This document shows positions 56,454-64,000 of a stretch of DNA of 64,000 nucleotides, piece by piece. The notes beneath the pieces are model-generated. The model saw only the letters and a program-made list of their open reading frames with translations, was not told where the DNA came from and did not search any database. Source of the DNA: Protostelium mycophagum (Eukaryota; Evosea; Variosea; Protosteliida; Protosteliaceae); NCBI GenBank assembly GCA_002081555.1, contig KV921210.1:1-64000 (forward strand), read 5' to 3'. Position 1 is the stretch's first letter. Each line of letters starts with the position of its first letter. The position numbers and the translations under genes are program-made.

Positions 56454-57231
56454 ATGAAGACACTCATCCTTGCACTCACGATTCTTTTCACTTCTACGTT
56501 GGCATTTGAGGGATTCTTCAAGTTTGTATTCGGGCGATGTTTTAAAGCGCTGATCACCAAAACAGGCCAGAACCACAGCAAAACTTTACTGGAAGACTCG
56601 ATGGCAAGAAAGTGAGCCAAAAACAAGTGGTTGAACCTAACTCCTTTCCAGATTGCATTTTTCGTCGAAAATGAGTTTGAAGATATCGAAGTCTATCAAC
56701 CTCTTCTCAGGTTGAGAGAGGAGGGTGCACAAGTTGTATTGATCTCTGCGAAGGTGGTTCACCTAACTCTTCAAACACTCATTTAGATAGGCAGGAGTCA
56801 CTTACAAGGGAAAACATGGGATGACCGTGGACTCTGAAGCGGCCATTAGTGACGTCAAAGCCAGCTCTTTCGACGCCCTCGTCATCCCTGGAGGTTTCCA
56901 TACTTGTTTCTGAAAAATGTTGACAGTGTTAGGTTATGCACCTGATCACATGAGAAAAGAAAAGCGCTTCATCTCCTTCACACGCGACATGAACAAACAA
57001 TCCAAGCCCATCGCAGCTCTTTGTCACGGTCCTTGGATCTTGTGCAGCGCGAAGATCATCAAAGATGTCAAGACGACAGCCTTCTTCACGATTCGTGATG
57101 ACGTGGAGAATGCTGGAGGGATCTGGGTCGGAGACCAACCAGTCGTAGTTGACAAAAACATCATCACCAGCAGATCCCCCTCTGATGTGATTTATTTCAC
57201 TCAGGCAATCATCAAGTCCCTCTCAAAATAA
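56454..57231 (+). CDS. DJ-1/PfpI family protein with signal peptide
   Basis: Begins MKTLILALTILFTSTLAFEG, a convincing signal peptide, then an extra N-terminal segment (FFKFVFGRCFKALITKTGQ). The DJ-1/PfpI fold follows: IAFFVENEFEDIEVYQPLLR, GAQVVLISAK, AGVTYKGKHGMTVDS, FDALVIPGG, YAPDHMRKEKRFISFTRDM, the nucleophile elbow AALCHGPW with its Cys-His, and KNIITSRSPSDVIYFTQAI. This pattern is closest to the PfpI/YhbO branch (protease or deglycase activity is debated). Most such proteins are cytosolic, so secretion or an endomembrane location is unusual. Short introns; looks intact. Confidence 0.85.
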
Positions 57232-57285
57232 ATCATCTTCCACAAAGAACAAGAAAAAATATACAAGTTTTAATGTACAGACAGA

Positions 57286-58489
57286 TCACGACGTCTCGGT
57301 GATGTGCGTTGGCACTTTCAGGTGCCCGTTTCTATCCCTGAAATTGACGAGCTCATGGAACCTCGCCATCCACAAGTCATGATTCTTCTTTGCGCGTCCG
57401 GCCAGCGCATCAATCCCAGAGTGCTTTAAGATATTCGCTTCAGCTTCGTAGAACCGCTCATCGGCCGTATCCGAGGCCCCCAACTCTAAAGAAGATTTTT
57501 TCTTGTGATGCTTCGTCCATGCAAACTCCAACAAGTCCAAGAGCTGGATCCTATACATCGGCAGCTCTCCAGACTTTTTGTCTTGCCGTTGGGTGCACAT
57601 CCAAGAGGCGAGTTGGTTTCTCTTCATTGCCGCACGTGGCATGTCACTTCCATCAGACTCTGAAGCTCTGCGTTTTCGCGTGATGGGTATCTCTGTGTGG
57701 GGTGAGTGGGGTCTGATGAACAGCGGGACTTACGTAGGGGACGAGGGTTGGGGGGGAGGGGGAGGAAGGGGGGGGAGGTGTTGTTGAAGGCGGGAAAATC
57801 GTTTTGTGTGAATGAGGGGGTGATGTTGTTGGTGTTGGCGAAGGGTAGGGTTTCTGTCTTGTATACCGGTGAGTTCAATGTGGCGAGCAGCTGTTGGAAC
57901 AGCACCGCTCTGAGACAATCAGATGGGGGATGATGGAAGAATGCGCACCTCTCTGGGATGAGCTTGTCTTGGTTGAATTCTTCTGTCTGGTGCCGTAGCC
58001 ACTCCAATTCTGGTGGTGAAAAGTTGAAAGTACCTTGGGCCAATGATCTCCTGATGTTTTCGTATTTCATCATCCAATCAGAAGGAGATGCTTGGTATAT
58101 GGCACTGCTCATGGCAGCGTCCCAATCCAAATCTTGAAGCGTATCTAAGAAAGACATGTCGGTGTCTTCGAATGGTGTGTAACTACTGAAAGCGAATGGG
58201 TCATCTGTTTGTACCGGGTGATCCACAGGAAAATGGGTTGTCATTGCCCTTTGTCTTTTGATCGCGGGTTTGTCCGTCATGTTATGGAAGAACTGCTTCT
58301 GTCAATCAATACCGACCAGTCATTAGGAATCCGGTTCAATCGAGCTGAGATGGCGAAACATTGTGATGATAAGGAGCCACTGACCTCTTCGCCGACTGCA
58401 TAACCAAGAGGAGAGGTTTTTCTCATAGTTTGTGGTAAATCTGGAGGGTCGCTGAAAGACATTAGGTGTGTGTAGTACTCCGGTTCCAT
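57286..58489 (-). CDS. Protein with C-terminal helicase-associated domain
   Basis: Three exons. Exon 1 (58489-58385) begins MEPEYYTHLMSFSDPPDLPQ and joins in phase to KQFFHNMTDKPAIKRQRAM (from 58298). The N-terminal half is low in structure with acidic Asp/Leu-rich segments (FEDTDMSFLDTLQDLDWD) and a Pro-rich stretch. A basic segment ITRKRRASESDGSD may be a nuclear signal. The C terminus has two helicase-associated (HA) motifs: QLASWMCTQRQDKKSGELP...LLDLLEFAW and MARFHELVNFRDRNGHLKVP. HA domains are DNA-binding-like modules common in bacteria and protists (known). No helicase core is present. It may be a DNA-binding regulator (inference). Confidence 0.75.
57740..57782 (+). repeat. G-rich low-complexity tract
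   Basis: A run of G tracts interrupted by A and T on the plus strand. On the minus strand it encodes the Pro-rich PPFLPLPPNPRP part of the HA-domain protein. The spacing of G runs would allow a G-quadruplex on the non-template (plus) side of that gene's transcription or in its DNA. Confidence 0.7.
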
Positions 58490-58964
58490 ATGTTGTCGGA
58501 TCCTCTCAGAAGTTGTGATTTTGTCTCTACGACTATTCGCAGAATAGAAGAGGATTGATTATAGTTATAGATTGTCGAATGAAAGTTGTAGGGCTCTCCA
58601 AAGAAAACTACAGACCAACGGATCTCGATGTCGTCTGTTGGCGAATTTCCACAAAAACTTCGCGGCAGCGTCTACAACGTTATTATCTTTCGATTTTTGG
58701 GGTGTCACCTCATTTCATCTCCTCTATCTTCTCTGCATCTTCTTCATGTTGCGCCGTTCTAGTTTGAGATCTTGCCGGTATGTAATAAGATGTCACGTTG
58801 GTTTGTCCCGTGCAGTGTTTCCTGGTAAAAGATGACAGGAAACGAGTTTGGTTTGTAACAAGTTTCCAAATTGCCCCACAACCTGGTCACAATGGCGACA
58901 CCTTCCTCATCTGATCAATAAAAAACACAAGCACTGTATAGAGGATAAAAGGAAAGACATCACT
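58490..58964. other. Intergenic stretch without recognised features
   Basis: About 475 bp between the HA-domain gene start and the histidine-kinase stop, both on the minus strand. I see no coding signal. One CTACAACG word lies near 58671 and one GTTGTAG near 58583. Confidence 0.4.
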
Positions 58965-61900
58965 TTATGTTACATGCTGCGACAGAATCCTGTATAATTC
59001 GTCACAATCTATGGGTTTTGTGAGGACTCCTTGCATCCCGGCCTCCACACACTTTTGCCTATTCTCTTCGAATGCATCGGCTGTGAGTGCCACGATGACG
59101 GGTCTTCCTTCTCTCAGGTAATCTTTGATGATGTGCTGTGTGCACTCAATCCCTCCCTAGTCATGTCAATACGATTCTGAAAATGCAAAAAAGAATCACC
59201 ATTCTGGGCATCATGCAATCCCTGTTGATGGATCAGTTACTTGAGTGATTTGTGATGAACTAAACTCACATCAAGATGACGTCGACATGATTCGATTCGA
59301 GATACTTCAAGACCTCGATCCCATCATCCACTATATCTGCATCAATATCGAGTGATAAAAGCAACCTCTTTATGATGCGTTGGTTCAGCGTGTTGTCCTC
59401 TGCCACTAGTACTCTTAATCCTTTCAGTGTCTCTGAGAGGTATTAATTGAGATTACAACGTTGTAGATGGGATCATTACTTCTCGGCATGACTTGGGGAA
59501 GTGTCTGTACGATGTTTGACCCCAAGAATACATTTTCGAAGAATTTTATGAGGTATTGTAGTCTGAACGGTTTACGCATTCTGTGCACCGTGTCTGGCAG
59601 TATCTACATTTTATTATTAATAATATTTTAATATTCATTAACATTTGTTCAGAAGCAAGAAATCCCCAAAACTATTGGTCTCGTTGTAGTCTTGTGACAT
59701 TACGTACTTTGTGTTCTTCTGGATTGTCGGTGTGTTGGTATCCTGTCAGGATCATCATGCTCCCCGCCTCTTCACACATCTTATAGATCTACACCTGTCA
59801 ATATCCAATGATGACGTGGCAAGACATACTCTCTGTACATCCGCGACATCGTACCCATCGTCCATCATCACGATGGATGATGGATCCTTCAGCTGTTCAA
59901 TCAATTGGGACGGCGATCTGTGGCTGATGCATTGGAAATGTAATGATGACATCTTCCTAGAGAGGACCTCATTTTGTAAAGGTGATGGGTCAATTATAAA
60001 CACTTTTGTTTTATTCTGTTCTAAATTTAGTTTCGTTGATGTTATTTCGACTCACCACATTTTTCTGTCGAATTTTCTGTTGAATTTTCGTGTATTCGTC
60101 TTGGCTCGTTGTAGATGGATCCTTTTTTAATCTGGCGGTGAGGAAGAAGTTGGAACCTTTTCCTTGTGAAGAGGTGAAGTTTAGACTTCCAGACATCAAC
60201 TCTGCCAAGCGCCTGCTGATGGATAGTCCAAGTCCTGTGCCTCCCTAAGTCATCTCAGGCTTGAATTAAATTATTTAATTTTGAAAGTTGAAAAAAATGT
60301 ATTTTTTTTAAGATTTATTTGAAGAATGATTGTTTTTATGGAACATGTGATATTTTTTCTGTACGAGAGGACCAAATTCAGGACATTCAAACATATCTTT
60401 TTACAAAAGTGTAGATGAACGGATCTTACGTATTTCCGGGTGATTGAGAAATCGCTCTGTGAAAATGGCGAGAATATTCTATCTTTAAAAGCATCTTGGA
60501 TTCCTATCCCAGAATCTTCCACGGATATTTCCACCACCACTTCATCCTAGAATTTTCAGCGAAAATCCTGATTCGTAAATCTACAACGAACCTCAGTGGA
60601 CTCTTTTATCTTTGCCCTCAACGCAATGAAACCCTCGGAAGTGAATTTCACCGCGTTTGACAGCAGGTTGATCACAATCTACGGTTGTTAACGTGGTGCT
60701 AATAGTTATGAGGATTACGTACCTGACGTAATCTGACGTCATCTACAAGCACTTTGAGGTCGAGTAGAATGTCGGAATCATATATGAGGGAGATATTCTT
60801 CTTACTAGCTTGAACAGAAATCACCTTTAATGATTAAAATTCTCGTATGTTACAACTTGATCAAAAGAATGTGGTATAAGTACCTCCAAACAGCCCTCTA
60901 TCACTGATTCTAAGACATGGGACTGGTTATTCAAATGCAACTCCCCCGACTCTATCTGCAAATCATTGAATTTTTATTTTCATCAAGATTTCTGTTGTGT
61001 TTTTTGGACCATTACACGTATAGACAGAGTAAGATGTCTCAAAATCTCACCTTGGAGAGATCCAAGATATCATTTATGACTAGTGATAGTTGATCACCGC
61101 ATATCTCTCCTATTTTTAGCATCTCTCTATCTTGTGTAGAAAGGTCACTCTTGAGTGAGAGTATATTCAGGCACCCCATAACCCCCGATAAGGGTGTTCT
61201 TATCTCTACAACCAGTCAATTAAATTTCACATTTTTGCAAGAAAATCATTTCTTTCACAATATTGATTACAAAATGATAGGATGGGGAGTTGGATTACCA
61301 TGTGACATAGTGGCCACTACAACGAGTCAGTATATAACAATTATAATATTTAATCCGAGAAAATAAAACATACGGAATCTGGACTTGACTTCCAAAGCCT
61401 GGTTCAATTCTTTGGTCCTCTCCTTCACCGTTATTTCGAGTTGCTCTTTATTCTGCCGTAGCTTTGCCTCAAGCAATTTGAGGTGGGTCACGGGGGTTGC
61501 AATAAACGAAAACCTATTTATATTATTTTAGAATAGATTATATTTATTATTTCCTCTGCGCGTGGATACAGTTGTACACAAACGATTATTTATTTTTATT
61601 ATTTATTTATTTATTTATTTTTGCATATTAAATAATCGTTTGTGTACAACTGTATCCACGTTTTTCATCTCGAATATGACTTGGCTTATCACAATAAAAC
61701 CAGGTTTCACTGCATTAAAACCCTGAAAATATTTCCAAGAATAACATGTCAGATCATTCCGTGAAAAATCGCACCTGCCATCTTTGATGTGCCTGGTGGT
61801 GACTTGGAAATGCTCATTCAGTACCGGGTGCCAAAGGTCCGTGGTATACCCAGAAATAAGTGAGGGATTACAAGTGCTCGCCCACAGCTTCACTTCGTGC

Positions 61901-64000
61901 TCTGTTAACCCTAAAGCCCCTGTTGGCGTCAAACGATCATCATCAAGATCATGTAGACATGAGATCATTCCGGATGGAGATGACGAATGGAGAGGATGTG
62001 ACTCACGAGAATCATTGCCGACGAGGGTTCCACTGAATCCTCTCCCTTGAGCACACAATGACTCAAGTACTCTTCTGGTCGCCCCATTCATGAAATGATA
62101 CTTGATCACCTTTCCATCCTCTAAAGGCTCCACTATCTCTCTTCAAAAAAAAATAAATGCGAATTTTTTTTGAAATAAAAATTGTAAAACAGACTTACAG
62201 ACAGACATCAAAGCAGGAGAATCTTCGAAGAAAATTCGGAGCATGTCATTGAGCTCTTGGATCTCCGCCGCCTGTACACGTCATCATTCTGATCGTAATC
62301 CGATCTACAACTCGCCCTCTTCTTTTCNNNNNNNNNNNNNNNNNNNNNNNNNNNNNNNNNNNNNNNNNNNNNNNNNNNNNNNNNNNNNNNNNNNNNNNNN
62401 NNNNNNNNNNNNNNNNNNNNNNNNNNNAGATCCAAGATATCATTTATGACTAGTGATAGTTGATCACCGCATATCTCTCCTATTTTTAGCATCTCTCTAT
62501 CTTGTGTAGAAAGGTCACTCTTGAGTGAGAGTATATTCAGGCACCCCATAACCCCCGATAAGGGTGTTCTTATCTCTACAACCAGTCAATTAAATTTCAC
62601 ATTTTTGCAAGAAAATCATTTCTTTCACAATATTGATTACAAAATGATAGGATGGGGAGTTGGATTACCATGTGACATAGTGGCCACTACAACGAGTCAG
62701 TATATAACAATTATAATATTTAATCCGAGAAAATAAAACATACGGAATCTGGACTTGACTTCCAAAGCCTGGTTCAATTCTTTGGTCCTCTCCTTCACCG
62801 TTATTTCGAGTTGCTCTTTATTCTGCCGTAGCTTTGCCTCAAGCAATTTGAGGTGGGTCACGGGGGTTGCAATAAACGAAAACCTATTTATATTATTTTA
62901 GAATAGATTATATTTATTATTTCCTCTGCGCGTGGATACAGTTGTACACAAACGATTATTTATTTTTATTATTTATTTATTTATTTATTTTTGCATATTA
63001 AATAATCGTTTGTGTACAACTGTATCCACGTTTTTCATCTCGAATATGACTTGGCTTATCACAATAAAACCAGGTTTCACTGCATTAAAACCCTGAAAAT
63101 ATTTCCAAGAATAACATGTCAGATCATTCCGTGAAAAATCGCACCTGCCATCTTTGATGTGCCTGGTGGTGACTTGGAAATGCTCATTCAGTACCGGGTG
63201 CCAAAGGTCCGTGGTATACCCAGAAATAAGTGAGGGATTACAAGTGCTCGCCCACAGCTTCACTTCGTGCTCTGTTAACCCTAAAGCCCCTGTTGGCGTC
63301 AAACGATCATCATCAAGATCATGTAGACATGAGATCATTCCGGATGGAGATGACGAATGGAGAGGATGTGACTCACGAGAATCATTGCCGACGAGGGTTC
63401 CACTGAATCCTCTCCCTTGAGCACACAATGACTCAAGTACTCTTCTGGTCGCCCCATTCATGAAATGATACTTGATCACCTTTCCATCCTCTAAAGGCTC
63501 CACTATCTCTCTTCAAAAAAAAATAAATGCGAATTTTTTTTGAAATAAAAATTGTAAAACAGACTTACAGACAGACATCAAAGCAGGAGAATCTTCGAAG
63601 AAAATTCGGAGCATGTCATTGAGCTCTTGGATCTCCGCCGCCTGTACACGTCATCATTCTGATCGTAATCCGATCTACAACTCGCCCTCTTCTTTTCTGT
63701 CATCTCCTTGGTGAGATTTTCGCTGACACAAAAAAACCGGTAGGTACTTTCGGCACAAACATTTGAGCCCGTCTCGTCGATTCTGTACCTCTTGCTTTTT
63801 TTGTCGAAGGTGTCGACATAGTGACATGTACATTTGATAAAACCCGACTCCCCTGTACATATGAGCCTCGTTGTAGACGCTCGATCTTACGTACCGTTGG
63901 GAAGGATGATCCAGTCAGCGACCTCCCAAGTGTCTTTTCTGCCTATATTTTTACAAAACTGTTCAATCCACCAATCTGTTTGAGCTTTTTCCAATCCCAA
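58965..64000 (-). CDS. Hybrid histidine kinase with two receiver domains (5' end outside window; assembly gap inside)
   Basis: Read right to left: an N-terminal sensor region (63700-61660) not clearly assigned; a coiled helix LEAKLRQNKEQLEITVKERT; H-box KSRFLATMSHEIRTPLSG formed by splicing at acceptor CGTTGTAG (61316) and again at 61208; N-box QIVINLLSNAVKFTSEG (about 60650); G1 VEDSGIGI (60525) with IFSPFSQSDFSIT; GTGLGLSISRRLAEL and GKGSNFF (60200). Then receiver 1 (VFIIDPSPLQNEVL, VMMDDGYD, MMILTGYQ, RKPF) and receiver 2 (LRVLVAEDNTLNQRII, DVILM, VALTADAF, GVLTKPID), ending ILSQHVT. Phospho-Asp candidates, Thr and Lys are visible in both receivers. It senses an unknown signal and phosphorelays. 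The gap and the duplicate block at 61058-63697 disrupt the model. Confidence 0.85.
61058..62327. repeat. 1,270-bp block, first copy of an exact duplicate
   Basis: The sequence from 61058 to the edge of the N run at 62327 recurs, apparently base for base, at 62428-63697 (offset 1,370). It includes the second half of the H-box exon, introns and the long sensor exon. Confidence 0.95.
61561..61660. repeat. Perfect 32-bp inverted repeat with AT-rich loop
   Basis: Arms at 61561-61592 and 61629-61660 are exact reverse complements, with a 36-bp spacer made of ATTT repeats. On the minus strand it falls at or just after the end of the long sensor exon, and a GTGGAT donor would put the hairpin at the very 5' end of the next intron. 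It recurs at 62931-63030 within the duplicate block. Confidence 0.9.
62328..62427. other. Assembly gap of 100 N
   Basis: Exactly 100 undetermined bases, the conventional placeholder for a gap of unknown size. It separates the two identical 1,270-bp blocks. Confidence 0.99.
62428..63697. repeat. 1,270-bp block, second copy of an exact duplicate
   Basis: Matches 61058-62327. After 63697 the sequence continues with the true upstream exon of the kinase gene, so this copy joins naturally to its right side and the other copy to its left side. One copy is probably real and the duplication false. Confidence 0.95.

Noticed and set aside
61590-61628. The ATTT run as a microsatellite of interest
   Set aside because: It is the loop of the hairpin, too short and simple to report on its own.
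62428-63697. A true tandem duplication of histidine-kinase exons
   Set aside because: The copies seem identical and are separated by a standard 100-N gap, and each continues naturally to one side only. An assembly artefact is far more likely.

Overview
The window is protein-coding DNA from a eukaryote with a compact genome. Genes sit on both strands, are separated by 0.1-0.9 kb, and are cut by many small GT-AG introns (mostly about 40-100 nt). The gene content points to an amoebozoan: a Sib-type adhesion receptor, a talin-type I/LWEQ plus villin-headpiece tail, a hybrid histidine kinase and a SMG7/EST1-like protein. A protosteloid amoeba such as Planoprotostelium is my guess, not a demonstrated identity. 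I recognised no tRNA, rRNA, transposon, virus-like element or CRISPR array.

Layout. 1-10976 (-): one very long gene with a complete myosin motor, two IQ motifs, a charged helix and a leucine-rich-repeat tail that runs off the left edge. 11348-14107 (+): GDP-mannose 4,6-dehydratase, a small bacterial-looking protein with a presequence-like leader, and a secreted Gly/Tyr-rich peptide. 14235-21900 (-): a kinase-like protein, a two-domain fluoride channel (FEX), a small membrane protein, and an Hsp70 fused to the actin-binding end of talin. 22734-33043 (+): a paralogue of the kinase, a possibly myristoylated protein, and a giant coiled-coil protein. 33307-37500 (-): a CLU-domain protein and an acidic-tailed protein. 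37531-57231 (+): SMG7-like, CCCH-pseudokinase-KEN, Sib-like receptor, FSH1-UPF0696 fusion, a secreted protein, and a secreted DJ-1/PfpI protein. 57286-64000 (-): a helicase-associated-domain protein and a hybrid histidine kinase. The kinase gene is interrupted by a 100-N gap flanked by an exact 1,270-bp duplicate, almost certainly an assembly artefact.

Themes. Several genes concern actin and adhesion: the myosin-LRR protein, the Hsp70-talin-tail protein, and the Sib receptor whose tail has two NPLY motifs of the kind talin binds. Two genes concern RNA control: SMG7-like and CCCH-KEN. The most notable feature is multi-domain fusion. Hsp70-I/LWEQ-villin headpiece, myosin-LRR, CCCH-pseudokinase-KEN and FSH1-UPF0696 each appear as one continuous spliced frame. 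I do not know the first as a described architecture.

A second layer lies in the DNA words. CTACAAC/GTTGTAG occurs about 74 times by eye where about 8 are expected, and CGTTGTAG is repeatedly the 3' splice site. TGACGTCA occurs about 16 times where about 1 is expected. Counts and exon borders were read by eye and may be off by small amounts.
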